Counted from the stretch's first letter, positions 25,781 through 33,121 are shown. The stretch: DNA of 54,831 nt from CAZNNH01 sp964574335 (GCA_964574335.1 CAZNNH010000023.1:1-54831); one strand, 5' to 3'. Numbers and translations: made by a program. Notes: a model not told the origin generated them from the sequence alone.

Positions 25781-25811
25781 CGCCGCCAGAAGCGCCGCCC
25801 CTCTGGCGGCG
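25781..25811 (-). promoter_or_regulatory. Leader hairpin of leuCD
   Basis: CGCCGCCAGA (25781-25790) and TCTGGCGGCG (25802-25811) are perfect inverted repeats with an 11-nt loop. The structure lies in the leuC 5' leader, about 12 nt before its Shine-Dalgarno sequence. It could be an attenuator stem or protect the transcript. No run of leucine codons or U-tract was found, so classic leader-peptide attenuation is not supported. Confidence 0.5.
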
Positions 25812-25878
25812 GTGCAGTGTCGCCTGGAGACTGAATTAAGTCCAGTGAATGCTTCTTGAAGATAGAGTTAGTATCGCT

Positions 25879-25884
25879 TAACAT
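25879..25884 (+). promoter_or_regulatory. -10-like hexamer of lysR
   Basis: TAACAT, ending six bases before ATG 25891, in an AT-rich stretch that stands out from its surroundings. There is no Shine-Dalgarno sequence, so the transcript is probably leaderless. Confidence 0.4.
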
Positions 25885-25890
25885 ATGGTC

Positions 25891-26820
25891 ATGGATCCCG
25901 CGTTGATCCCGGCCCTCCACGACGCCATCACCGTGGCCCGCCTCGGCTCGGTCGCGCAGGCGGCGGAGCGGCTGCACAAGACACCGTCGGCCGTGAGCCA
26001 GCAGCTCCGGCGCCTCGGCGAGGCGCTCGGCGCGCCGCTCTTCGAACGGCGCGGCCGCGGGCTGGTGCTGTCTCCGATCGGGCAGCAGGCGTTGCCGGCG
26101 ATCACCCGCCTGTTCGACGAGGCGGACGCCGCCTTCGGGTTGTTGGGCGATCTCGCCGGGACCGGCGTCTCCCTGCTCCGCATGGCCGCCAGCGACTACA
26201 TTGGCCGGGCGCTTCTGGTGCCGGTGCTGCGGCGACTCGCCTCGGCGGGAGCACCCCTCCACTTCGAGATCACGACTGTCCACTCCGAGGAGGCCCTGCG
26301 CCGTCTCGAGCGCGGCGAGGTGGACCTGGCCATCGTGTCCGGGGCGGGAGAACGACCGGCCCTCGCCTCGCGCACCCTCCTCGAGCAGCGGTTCGTCTGG
26401 CTGATGCCCCGCCGCCCTGGTCGTGCCACCCTCGACCAGCGGCTCGCGCGCGAGCCCGTCCTGCGGCTCGCGCCCGGTAGCGGCGGTCGCAGGCTTCTGG
26501 ACCACTACCTCGAGGAACGACGGCTGCGACCGACCTCGACCATCGACGTGCCGAGCGTCTCGTTGCTGCTGGCCTATGCCACGGGCGGCGTCGGGATCGG
26601 GCTGGTACCGGCCCTCGCCTGCGAGGGTCTCGTCCGCCAGCCGATCGTCCTCGAGGCTGCCGAGATGCCGCCGCACCCGGTGCGGCTGGTGACGCGGAGG
26701 CTCTGGCATGGGGGAGCCGCCGCCGATCGTTTCGTCTCCGAGCTGGTCGACGAGGCGGCCCGCCACGCCGCCAGCCTGCCGGGGCGCAAGGGCCGCCAGA
26801 AGGGTCAGCGCGGGGGCTGA
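25891..26820 (+). CDS. LysR family transcriptional regulator, divergent from leuCD
   Basis: 309 residues. N-terminal helix-turn-helix (VARLGSVAQAAERLHKTPSAVSQQLRRL) and a substrate-binding domain (about 90-290; GEVDLAIVSG, ATGGVGIGLVPA). Position suggests control of the leuCD promoter, whose region it shares. Start: ATG 25891 gives the common MDPALIPAL opening and sits six bases after TAACAT; ATG 25885 overlaps the presumed -10 region. The last 20 codons, a basic tail (LPGRKGRQKGQRGG), lie in a 70-bp sequence that recurs at 28536-28605, so the natural C-terminus may have been replaced. Confidence 0.92.
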   Translation: MDPALIPALHDAITVARLGSVAQAAERLHKTPSAVSQQLRRLGEALGAPLFERRGRGLVLSPIGQQALPAITRLFDEADAAFGLLGDLAGTGVSLLRMAASDYIGRALLVPVLRRLASAGAPLHFEITTVHSEEALRRLERGEVDLAIVSGAGERPALASRTLLEQRFVWLMPRRPGRATLDQRLAREPVLRLAPGSGGRRLLDHYLEERRLRPTSTIDVPSVSLLLAYATGGVGIGLVPALACEGLVRQPIVLEAAEMPPHPVRLVTRRLWHGGAAADRFVSELVDEAARHAASLPGRKGRQKGQRGG

Positions 26821-26823
26821 TCG
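26754..26823 (+). repeat. 70-bp direct repeat, copy 1 (3' end of lysR)
   Basis: It matches 28536-28605 at 67 of 70 bases in the same orientation, by hand alignment. Here it encodes the last residues of the LysR protein and its stop codon. The flanks differ completely on both sides. Confidence 0.85.
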
Positions 26824-26903
26824 CGGAACCTCGCCCACGCCTTCGGCCCACCGGATCGTGGCTGCGGCCGGGTCGATGCTATATCCTTCGCACAGGTATC
26901 GCG

Positions 26904-27791
26904 ATGACGAGCACCACGTCCCCATTCGACGACGCTTCAGGGGAAGATGGCGACGAGGCCCTCGTCTCACGGGCGCAATCCGGCGACGGCGAGGCCTTGG
27001 AGCAGCTCCTTGCCCGGCACCAGGTGTGGATCTTCAACATTGCGCTACGGATGCTCTCACGACGTCCAGACGCGGAAGATGCGACGCAGGACATCCTGAT
27101 CCGGGTCCTCAAGGCCCTCCCCTCCTTCCGTGGCGAGAGCCGGTTCCGCACGTGGCTCTACCGCATCGCCGTCAATCACCTCCTCAACATGAGGAAGAGG
27201 CAGTGGAAAGTTCGCGACGCTGTCTGCTCGTTTGCCGATGCGGCCGGGGGACTCCACAAGCTCCCCGACCTCGACCTCCCGGACCCGCGGACCATTCCGG
27301 CGCCGATCGAGATCCTGATCGAGGAGACCAAGGAAAGCTGCACGGTGGGGACGCTTCTCTGCCTGGACGGCCGGCAGCGGCTGGTCTTCATCCTCGGCGA
27401 GATCTTCGGGGTCAGCGACGAGGTCGGCGCCGAGATCGCCGAGGTCACGCCCGCCAACTTCCGACAGATTCTCTCTCGCGCCCGGCGCGATCTCTACGAG
27501 TACCTGCGCGACAACTGCAGCCTGGTGAACCCCGAGGCGTCCTGCAGGTGCGTGCGGAAGACCCGCAGCTTCGTGCAGAGCGGCTTCGTCGACCCAGAGA
27601 GGCTGCAGTTCGCGGTCGGCCACGTGCGCCGCGTCCGCGACATCGCCGGCCGGCGGGCCGACGAGCTGACCGAGGCCTACATGAAGGTGGCCGCCGACGT
27701 CTACCGGAACCACCCGCTCTACGAGCCCACGGAGCAGGTGGCGATGCTGAGGCGGGCCCTGGAATCCGTCTCGCTGGAGCCGCCCTCCTGA
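26904..27791 (+). CDS. ECF-like sigma-70 factor with a Cys-x-Cys C-terminal extension
   Basis: 295 residues. Region 2 (about 35-100; LEQLLARHQVWIFNIALRML, PDAEDATQDILIRVLKAL) and region 4 (about 145-205; RQRLVFILGEIFGV, then the helix ending FRQILSRARRDLYEYL) are clear. About 90 extra residues follow, starting NPEASCRCVRKTRSFVQSG, with a Cys-x-Cys and many basic residues. ECF factors are usually near 190 residues, so the tail is notable and could bind metal or act as a built-in regulator. No anti-sigma gene is adjacent; the next gene is a secreted SnoaL-like protein. The ATG follows AGG at seven bases. The gene lies inside the segment bracketed by 70-bp repeats. Confidence 0.87.
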   Translation: MTSTTSPFDDASGEDGDEALVSRAQSGDGEALEQLLARHQVWIFNIALRMLSRRPDAEDATQDILIRVLKALPSFRGESRFRTWLYRIAVNHLLNMRKRQWKVRDAVCSFADAAGGLHKLPDLDLPDPRTIPAPIEILIEETKESCTVGTLLCLDGRQRLVFILGEIFGVSDEVGAEIAEVTPANFRQILSRARRDLYEYLRDNCSLVNPEASCRCVRKTRSFVQSGFVDPERLQFAVGHVRRVRDIAGRRADELTEAYMKVAADVYRNHPLYEPTEQVAMLRRALESVSLEPPS

Positions 27792-27854
27792 TTTTCCTGC
27801 CGCAACTGTCACAGGCCCCCCCGCAGGTTGTCTGATGTTTTTGGAGGTGAAGAC

Positions 27855-28313
27855 ATGAAGACGGCTCTCGTGGCGTGCCTCATCTGGACAGGCCTGTGCG
27901 GGACACTCCTGGCGGCGGATGTCGGCCCCGGAGTGGCCCAGGAGATCCTGGCCCTCGAGCGGGGAGCGATGGACGGCTGGCGCGTCGGCGACCCCGAGCC
28001 TTCGCTGGCGCTTCTGGACCCGGAGATCACCTACTTCCACGATCCCGTGCAGGAACGGCTCCGGGGGCTTCCGGCGGTGAGGGCCCTCTTCGAGCCCTAC
28101 CGCGGGAGGCCCCTCTTCGACGCCTACGAGATCCACGATCCGGAGGTCCAGGCCGCGGGTGACGCCGCCGTCCTGACGTATCAGCTCGTGACCCACCGGG
28201 GGTCGACCACGGACCGCTGGAGCTCGACCGAGGTGTTCTGCAAGAGGCAGGGCAACTGGCGGATCGTCCACGCACACTGGTCCCGGGTCCAGCCGCAGGC
28301 GCCGCAACCCTAG
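27855..28313 (+). CDS. Secreted SnoaL-like/DUF4440 (NTF2-fold) protein
   Basis: 152 residues. A signal peptide (MKTALVACLIWTGLCGTLLA) precedes a single NTF2-like domain with the pattern EILALERGAMDGWRVGD and, near the end, WSSTEVFCKRQGNWRIVHAHWS, typical of DUF4440/SnoaL-like proteins. Such proteins bind small molecules or have weak isomerase or hydrolase activity, and no function can be assigned. TGGAGGTGA lies five bases before the ATG. It follows the sigma factor gene by 63 bp and may be cotranscribed. Some ECF families carry a fused SnoaL domain, but here it is separate and exported. Confidence 0.82.
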   Translation: MKTALVACLIWTGLCGTLLAADVGPGVAQEILALERGAMDGWRVGDPEPSLALLDPEITYFHDPVQERLRGLPAVRALFEPYRGRPLFDAYEIHDPEVQAAGDAAVLTYQLVTHRGSTTDRWSSTEVFCKRQGNWRIVHAHWSRVQPQAPQP

Positions 28314-28327
28314 CAGGAGGCTCACAG

Positions 28328-28480
28328 GTGCAACCGAACGCGTTCGCCGGCAAGAAGAAGCCCACCGAGAGCGAGCTGGCCGAGGCGCTCGGCGCCACCC
28401 AGCCGCTCTGGGACGCGTTGCTCGGCGAGCTGTCGACCGAGCTCGGCGTGGACGTCAGGGAGTGGAAGTCCTACTCGACA
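28328..28480 (+). pseudogene. Truncated DUF3788 gene (N-terminal third)
   Basis: GTG at 28328, with AGGAGG eight bases upstream, opens a frame whose first 50 residues (FAGKKKPTESELAEALG, GVDVREWKSYS) look like the start of DUF3788 proteins, which usually run to about 140 residues. After codon 50 the resemblance stops and the frame runs on only as low-complexity antisense of the gene at 28587. The break lies 55 bp before copy 2 of the 70-bp repeat, so a deletion or insertion at the repeat probably removed the rest. Family function is unknown. Confidence 0.65.
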
Positions 28481-28535
28481 ACTGACGCGTCGACCAGGCC
28501 AACGATCCGGTCGCGCGCCGACCGAGAAACCCGTG

Positions 28536-28605
28536 GGCGGCCCGCCACGCCGCCCGCCTGCCGGGACGGAAGGGCCGCCAGAAGGGTCAGCGCGGGGGCT
28601 GATCG
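28536..28605 (+). repeat. 70-bp direct repeat, copy 2
   Basis: It matches the lysR 3' end (26754-26823) at 67 of 70 bases. It keeps the same reading frame and stop (ending LPGRKGRQKGQRGG) but has no gene in front of it. On the other strand it supplies the last codons and stop of the LTxxQ protein that ends at 28587. Confidence 0.85.
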
Positions 28606-29186
28606 GCCGGCGGCTGCGGGGAGGTCTCGGGGCTGGCTCCAGGCGGAGGCGCCGGGCCTCGCGGCGGCCGCCCCGGCCCTCCCTCCCACCGTGGCTGCCC
28701 GGGAGCCGGAGCCCCGGCGGGCGGTGGAAGCGGCGGCTCGCCGTCCCAGGCGCCGGGCTCGCCGAAGGGCCCACCCGCGCCGGGTCCGAACCGGCCGAAC
28801 CGGGGTCCGCCCAGGACCCGGCCGAGAAGCGGGCGACGCCCACGAAGCCGCTCCAGCCGCTGCTTCTGCTCCGGGGTCAGCTCCGCCTCCACCGCCCTGC
28901 GCATCCGCTCGAAGATCTCGTCCATGCGGGGACCCATCTCCTCGTGCAGCTTGCGGACGTCCTCGCCGGAGGCCTTCATCGCCTGGGCGATCGCCTGCTG
29001 CTGGGCCTCGGTGAGGTCGAGATCCTCGGCCAGCCGCTGCCGGAAGCGCCCGGTCATGCGCTCGGGGAAGTCGGGGCCCCGCAGGAACCGTGCCTGGAGG
29101 ATCACCACCAGGGCGGCGCCGGAGAGCAGGCCGATCGCAAAGACCAGGGCCACACCCACCATCGACTTCCAGCGTGCCAGGCTCAT
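28587..29186 (-). CDS. Membrane-anchored LTxxQ (CpxP/CnrX-like) periplasmic sensor
   Basis: 199 residues. One N-terminal membrane segment (about 9-31) with no obvious cleavage site, then a helical domain with two LTxxQ-type motifs (DLDLTEAQQQ, AELTPEQKQRL) and a segment KLHEEMGPRM with potential metal ligands. The last 70 residues are Pro/Gly-rich. Layout and position after an ECF sigma and a membrane anti-sigma match CnrX, the membrane-bound metal sensor of the CnrYXH system. The ATG overlaps the anti-sigma stop (ATGA). The stop codon lies inside the 70-bp repeat, so the C-terminus may be foreign. A role in metal or envelope-stress sensing is inferred. Confidence 0.75.
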   Translation of the reverse strand: MSLARWKSMVGVALVFAIGLLSGAALVVILQARFLRGPDFPERMTGRFRQRLAEDLDLTEAQQQAIAQAMKASGEDVRKLHEEMGPRMDEIFERMRRAVEAELTPEQKQRLERLRGRRPLLGRVLGGPRFGRFGPGAGGPFGEPGAWDGEPPLPPPAGAPAPGQPRWEGGPGRPPRGPAPPPGASPETSPQPPADQPPR

Positions 29187-29557
29187 CGGGCGGCCTCCTC
29201 GAAGAGCGCCGCGGAGAGGATCAGGTCGTCCTCGACGCCCTCGGACGGTCCGTGGGTGAACAGCGAGAGCAGTACCTGGTCCCCGGCGGCGGACCCGCTG
29301 GGCTGCGTCCTGACCACCAGCCACGACGACAGGGCGAGCACCACGGCGGCCGCGCCGAGCGCCGGTACCAGCCGCCAGCAGAGCTCGCCCACCGCCACGC
29401 CGGGGGCGACGCCGTCGCGGGTCTCCTGGAGCTTCCTTCGGAACCCGGCCAGGAAGACGGCGTCCGGTGCCGGCGCGCCCTCGGGCTCGACTCGCAGCAG
29501 GGCTCGACCCGCCGCTCCCAGAGGATCTGGTCTTCTTCTGTCCATTCGGTCCTTCAT
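29183..29557 (-). CDS. Single-pass membrane protein, probable anti-sigma factor
   Basis: 124 residues. A short cytoplasmic N-terminus (about 60 residues) precedes one membrane segment (LVPALGAAAVVLALSSWLVV, about 58-77) and a periplasmic tail of about 45 residues. It lies between an ECF sigma gene and a CnrX-like gene with ATGA overlaps at both ends, the usual place of a membrane anti-sigma such as CnrY or a ZAS-less equivalent. No HxxxCxxC zinc motif is present. The function is inferred from position and topology; sequence similarity alone would not identify it. Confidence 0.65.
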   Translation of the reverse strand: MKDRMDRRRPDPLGAAGRALLRVEPEGAPAPDAVFLAGFRRKLQETRDGVAPGVAVGELCWRLVPALGAAAVVLALSSWLVVRTQPSGSAAGDQVLLSLFTHGPSEGVEDDLILSAALFEEAAR

Positions 29558-30177
29558 CTCGCACCCGCCTCGGCCCCGCGGGCCAGCTCTTCGATCGCTC
29601 GTCGCAGGCGGCGCCGGGCTCGAAACGCCCGCACCTTCACGTTGGTCTGCGACCAACCGAGCAGGGTGGCCACCTCGGCGACCGAGTGGCCTTCTCCGTC
29701 GAGTAGATAGAGTACGGCACGGTCCTTGGGCGCCACTCGGGGAAGCACCCTGGCGACCAGCGAGCGGGCCTCCCGGGCGCTCTCGAGGGCGCGATGCTCG
29801 GCCAACGAGCGGCCGGCCAGGTGGCGCCCCAGCCATTCCGCCTCGCTCTGCGTCTGGTAGGCTGCCGGCCGTTCGACATGCCGCTTCTCGCGGCGCAGCC
29901 GATCGATGCTGCAGTTCACGGCCACCCTCCGGATCCAGAAGCGGAACGGCGTGGTGGGCCGAAGGCGGGGCAGGTTGAGGAAGGCCTTCACGAAGGCCTC
30001 CTGGGCCACATCCTCGACCTCCGGACGGGCGAAGAAGAAGCGGCCCGCCACCGCCTCGACGGCCCGGCGGTAGCGGAGCACCAGCTCCTCGAACGAGGCC
30101 TGGTCGCCGGCACGGGCACCGGCGACCAGCTCCTCGTCGTCAGGCTCTTGGACCGCCAGAGCCGTTCCCGCGGCCAA
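29554..30177 (-). CDS. ECF sigma factor
   Basis: 207 residues from TTG 30177. Region 2 (EELVAGARAGDQASFEELV, EDVAQEAFVKAFLNLPRL) and region 4 (RVAPKDRAVLYLLDGEGHSV, WSQTNVKVRAFRARRRLRRA) are intact. It should direct transcription of an envelope or metal-stress regulon when released by the membrane protein encoded next. No ATG occurs near the expected N-terminus; TTG 30177 lies just after the stop of the preceding gene with a weak GGGA upstream. The stop overlaps the anti-sigma ATG. Confidence 0.88.
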   Translation of the reverse strand: MAAGTALAVQEPDDEELVAGARAGDQASFEELVLRYRRAVEAVAGRFFFARPEVEDVAQEAFVKAFLNLPRLRPTTPFRFWIRRVAVNCSIDRLRREKRHVERPAAYQTQSEAEWLGRHLAGRSLAEHRALESAREARSLVARVLPRVAPKDRAVLYLLDGEGHSVAEVATLLGWSQTNVKVRAFRARRRLRRAIEELARGAEAGAR

Positions 30178-30178
30178 G

Positions 30179-30769
30179 CTATTGTCCCGGCTCGTCGGGG
30201 GGAGGCGGTGGCCCGTCGAACGGCTCGGGCTCGTCGAACGGCATCGGTCCTCCGAAGGGAGGTCCTCCGCCGTCGCGCATCTGCGGGAGGCGCTGCTTCT
30301 GCCTTTCTCGCCACTGGTCCCGGCGCTGCTGACGCTCGGCACGTTGCTTCTCGATCTGCTGCTTCTGCTCGTCGGTGAGGATACCCTGAACCTGCTGGTG
30401 GACCTCGGCCATGGTCACGGCCAGGTCGCCTTCCAGGGTGCCGATCTGGGCCGCCTTGTCGCGCAGGGTCGGCTCCTCAGCGTCCTGCCGGACGGCCTCC
30501 TGCAGGTCCCGGCGCGCCTCGGCCAGCGCCTGGTGCTCTTCCGCGAGCCGCTCACGCTCGGAATCCAGCACCGCCTTGACCTGCTCCCGCTGGGTGTCGG
30601 ATAGATTGGCTTCCCGCAGCATCGCCATCGGCCCGCCGCCGGGTGGCCCGAACCCGCGTCGTGGCCCACGAGGCCCCGGCTGTGCCCAGCCGTTCGAGGC
30701 CATTGCCAGGCCGGCCAGAAGCCCGGCCGCGATGGTGAGACGCCCCAGCCCGTCGTGTCCAGCCCTCAT
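30179..30769 (-). CDS. Periplasmic Spy/CpxP-like LTxxQ protein
   Basis: 196 residues. A signal peptide (ends NGWAQ, about residue 29) is followed by a helical, Gln/Arg/Glu-rich domain with LTxxQ-like motifs (ANLSDTQREQV, ILTDEQKQQIEKQ) and a Pro-rich C-terminus. Spy/CpxP proteins are periplasmic chaperones or stress sensors. It is first in an operon with an ECF sigma gene that begins two bases past its stop, so it may be both a target and a modulator of that sigma factor. GGAGG lies eight bases before the ATG. Confidence 0.8.
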   Translation of the reverse strand: MRAGHDGLGRLTIAAGLLAGLAMASNGWAQPGPRGPRRGFGPPGGGPMAMLREANLSDTQREQVKAVLDSERERLAEEHQALAEARRDLQEAVRQDAEEPTLRDKAAQIGTLEGDLAVTMAEVHQQVQGILTDEQKQQIEKQRAERQQRRDQWRERQKQRLPQMRDGGGPPFGGPMPFDEPEPFDGPPPPPDEPGQ

Positions 30770-30787
30770 CGTGGTGTCCTCCGTTCT

Positions 30788-30810
30788 GGTCTCGCCTCTC
30801 GGTCGAGACC
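30788..30810 (-). promoter_or_regulatory. Inverted repeat upstream of the LTxxQ/ECF operon
   Basis: GGTCTCG (30788-30794) and CGAGACC (30804-30810), 7-bp arms with a 9-bp centre, 19 bp upstream of the first start codon. It could be an operator or a leader hairpin; nothing distinguishes these. Confidence 0.35.
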
Positions 30811-30892
30811 CTCGGCATCAAGACGCTGGACGCGGCCCACCGGTTACGGTTCCCGCTGGCTCACGGGGAGGTCCCGTCCGCAAGGCACAACC

Positions 30893-31609
30893 TCAATGGA
30901 ATGAAGATGATGATGGGGCCGGAGGGCCCTCGACCTGCTCCTCCGGCTCCGGGGCCGTGCCGGCCGCATCGTAGTGGGTGTGGAACCGGATCGGCTCGCG
31001 AAAGGGTCCGCCCTCGAGGCGGACGGTCACCTCGAGCGCCTGTCCGCCCCGGGTCAGGGTGTAGGTCTCGGTGGTCTTCATGCCGCGCTGACTCTTGGAT
31101 TCGACCACCAGCGACCCCTCCCGCCAATCGGCCTGGGTCTCGACCTCGCCACCCCCCGGGCCCTGGCGGGTCTGCTTGCGCCCGTCGGGCCGCAGGATCC
31201 GGAGGCCGTTCTCGCCGGCCTCCAGCCGGACCTCGGCGGGTCTCACCTCGATCGAGAGGGTGTCCGCGGCGGAGAGCACTTCCTTGAAGCCGCCCGGCCC
31301 CATCGGTCCACCGCCCGGCCCGCCGGACCGGTCCCCCCTGGGCGGCCCCCCGCGCGATCCACCTCCCGGTGGGCCTCCCCCTGGCATCCCGGGACCGCCG
31401 CCTCGGCGTCCTGAGCCCTCCCGCCGGCCACCTGCCTTGGCCATGGCGGCCTTCATCACCTCGTGGGGGTCGTCGCTCAAGCCAGGGTTGCGGTTCCAGG
31501 TCCCGGAGATATCGATGGGCTCAGCCGGGAAGACCGCCGAAGGGACACACAGGCCGACGGCAGCCAACCCGACGACCACCGGCCCCGCGATCCGTCGACG
31601 CTCGGACAT
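30893..31609 (-). CDS. Secreted glycine/proline-rich protein of unknown function
   Basis: 238 residues. A signal peptide (ends near FPAEP) is followed by IDISGTWNRNPGLSDDP, a short module often seen in exported acidobacterial-type proteins, then a 50-residue Gly/Pro/Arg-rich stretch (about 65-110), and a beta-rich C-terminal domain (LSIEVRPAEVRLEAGENGL, TTETYTLTRGG). I do not recognise a family with a known role. The ATG at 31609 follows GGAGG by five bases. It lies between the LTxxQ operon and the sulfatase-fold gene, all on one strand. Confidence 0.75.
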   Translation of the reverse strand: MSERRRIAGPVVVGLAAVGLCVPSAVFPAEPIDISGTWNRNPGLSDDPHEVMKAAMAKAGGRREGSGRRGGGPGMPGGGPPGGGSRGGPPRGDRSGGPGGGPMGPGGFKEVLSAADTLSIEVRPAEVRLEAGENGLRILRPDGRKQTRQGPGGGEVETQADWREGSLVVESKSQRGMKTTETYTLTRGGQALEVTVRLEGGPFREPIRFHTHYDAAGTAPEPEEQVEGPPAPSSSSFH

Positions 31610-31681
31610 GTGCACCTCCCCGAGTGGCGTGCCTCGGCCACACGTGACTCAAGGATTGAGACGTCGCCGGGGTCCCGGCGG

Positions 31682-33118
31682 TTACGGGGGGTCGTGACCC
31701 GGGTCGCCCCGGTCGGGGCCGCCACCCGAGAGGTAGCCGAGGGCCTTCAGCTCGTCGATGTAGCGGTCCTCGATCTCCAGCGCGCGCGCGCCGCCACGGG
31801 GGTCGTGGCTCAGCTCCTGGTACTTCCGCTCCAGCCAGCGGCCCAGCGCCCGCCCCTCGGGGCGATCCTCGTCGATCAGGTTCTGGAGCTCGTGGGGGTC
31901 CTTCTCCAGGTCGTACAGCTCGTCCGGCGCGTCCTGGCGGTGGATGTACTTGTAGCGCTTGTCCTGCGCCGCGATCATCCGGCCCCCGGTCCAGCCGAGC
32001 TCGCTGCGCCGTTCGTCGGCAGGGCGTCGCTGAGCGAACGAGTGGTCGATCGGGACGGGGCCGGTTCCGTCCAGCAGCGGCACCAGCGACCGTCCCTCCA
32101 GGCGCAGCGCCGCAGGCGTCCACGTTAGGCCCGCCAGCCCGGCCACCGTCGGCAGCACGTCGACCAGCCGGACCATTTCCGGGACCACCCGGGGCGCGAG
32201 GTCGCTGCCGCCGCTGAAGAGCAGAGGCACGTGGAGCTGCTCGCCGTAGAGGTGCTTCCCGTGCCCCATGTAGCCGTGGTTGCCAAGGCCCTCACCGTGG
32301 TCCGCGGTGATCACCCACAGCGCCGGGCGGCGGCCGGCGAGGCCCTGGGCGGCCTGGTAGAGGCGTCGGAGCTGGGCGTCCACGAACGCAAGCTGGCCGT
32401 CGTACCGGTTGAAGTTCCCGTGCAGCTCCGGTGCGGAGAGCCCGTGCTGCTCGCGGAGGAACTGGAGCAGGGAGTCACCGCGCCGCCGCGAGTCCTCCAG
32501 CATCACCGAGAGGTAGGGCTCCGGAACCACCGCCTGCGGGCCGTGCTCGTGGACGTCGTAGACGTGGACCCAGAGAAAGAAGGGCCGCTCGGGATCCAGC
32601 CCCCGCAGCCAGGAGACCGCGCGGTCGACGACCTCCGCAGCGGGTCGATAACGTTGCTTCGGCGGCATCTCGGCATCGAGGGTCTCGAAGCCGTGGCCCA
32701 GGCTGGCCAGGAAGCCGACCCCCACGAAACCGGCGGTGGCGTGCCCGTTCTCCCGGAACAGCTCGGCCATGCTGGCGATCCCCTTGTCGAGCACCACGCC
32801 GTTCACCAAGACCCGATGCTGCTCCGGGTAGAGCGAGGTGAACAGGCTGGCGTGCGACGGTCCGGTGTGCGAGCTGGCGCTCAGGGCGTGCTCGAAGCGG
32901 ACCGAGCGCGCCGCCAGCTCGTCGAGGAACGGCGAGGTGGGCCGAGGGTAGCCGTAGCAGCCCAGGTGGTCGGCACGCAGCGTGTCGATGGTGACGACCA
33001 CCACGTCCTGATAGCGGTGGCGCGGGGCCTCCGGGCCCACGGCGCACGAGCAGAGGCCGACCGCCAGCAGAAGCGCCGCGGCGCGTCGGGCGACCAGCCG
33101 TCTCAGGAGCGCGACCAT
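31682..33118 (-). CDS. Sulfatase-fold lipoprotein with Thr at the nucleophile position
   Basis: 478 residues. A lipobox-like signal (LLLAVGLCSCAVG) suggests membrane anchoring. The alkaline-phosphatase/sulfatase fold is shown by VVVVTIDTLRADHLGCYGY, ITADHGEGLGNHGYMGHG and the C-terminal ELYDLEKDPHELQNL. The motif that carries the formylglycine Cys/Ser in true sulfatases reads HTGPSHASLFT: Thr replaces Cys/Ser and His replaces Arg. Thr is the nucleophile in LtaS/EptA-type phosphotransferases of the same superfamily, so phosphotransferase or phosphoesterase activity is possible. It starts 3 bp after the stop of the barrel protein gene. Confidence 0.85.
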   Translation of the reverse strand: MVALLRRLVARRAAALLLAVGLCSCAVGPEAPRHRYQDVVVVTIDTLRADHLGCYGYPRPTSPFLDELAARSVRFEHALSASSHTGPSHASLFTSLYPEQHRVLVNGVVLDKGIASMAELFRENGHATAGFVGVGFLASLGHGFETLDAEMPPKQRYRPAAEVVDRAVSWLRGLDPERPFFLWVHVYDVHEHGPQAVVPEPYLSVMLEDSRRRGDSLLQFLREQHGLSAPELHGNFNRYDGQLAFVDAQLRRLYQAAQGLAGRRPALWVITADHGEGLGNHGYMGHGKHLYGEQLHVPLLFSGGSDLAPRVVPEMVRLVDVLPTVAGLAGLTWTPAALRLEGRSLVPLLDGTGPVPIDHSFAQRRPADERRSELGWTGGRMIAAQDKRYKYIHRQDAPDELYDLEKDPHELQNLIDEDRPEGRALGRWLERKYQELSHDPRGGARALEIEDRYIDELKALGYLSGGGPDRGDPGHDPP

Positions 33119-33121
33119 GGG

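Noticed and set aside
27855..28313. ECF41-like pairing of a sigma factor with a SnoaL domain
   Set aside because: In ECF41 and relatives the SnoaL domain is fused to the sigma factor in the cytoplasm. Here it is a separate protein with a signal peptide, so the resemblance may be chance.
28481..29014. Continuation of the DUF3788 frame to 29014
   Set aside because: The sequence becomes Arg/Pro/Ala-rich low complexity and lies opposite the LTxxQ protein gene, so it is a shadow and not a real C-terminus.
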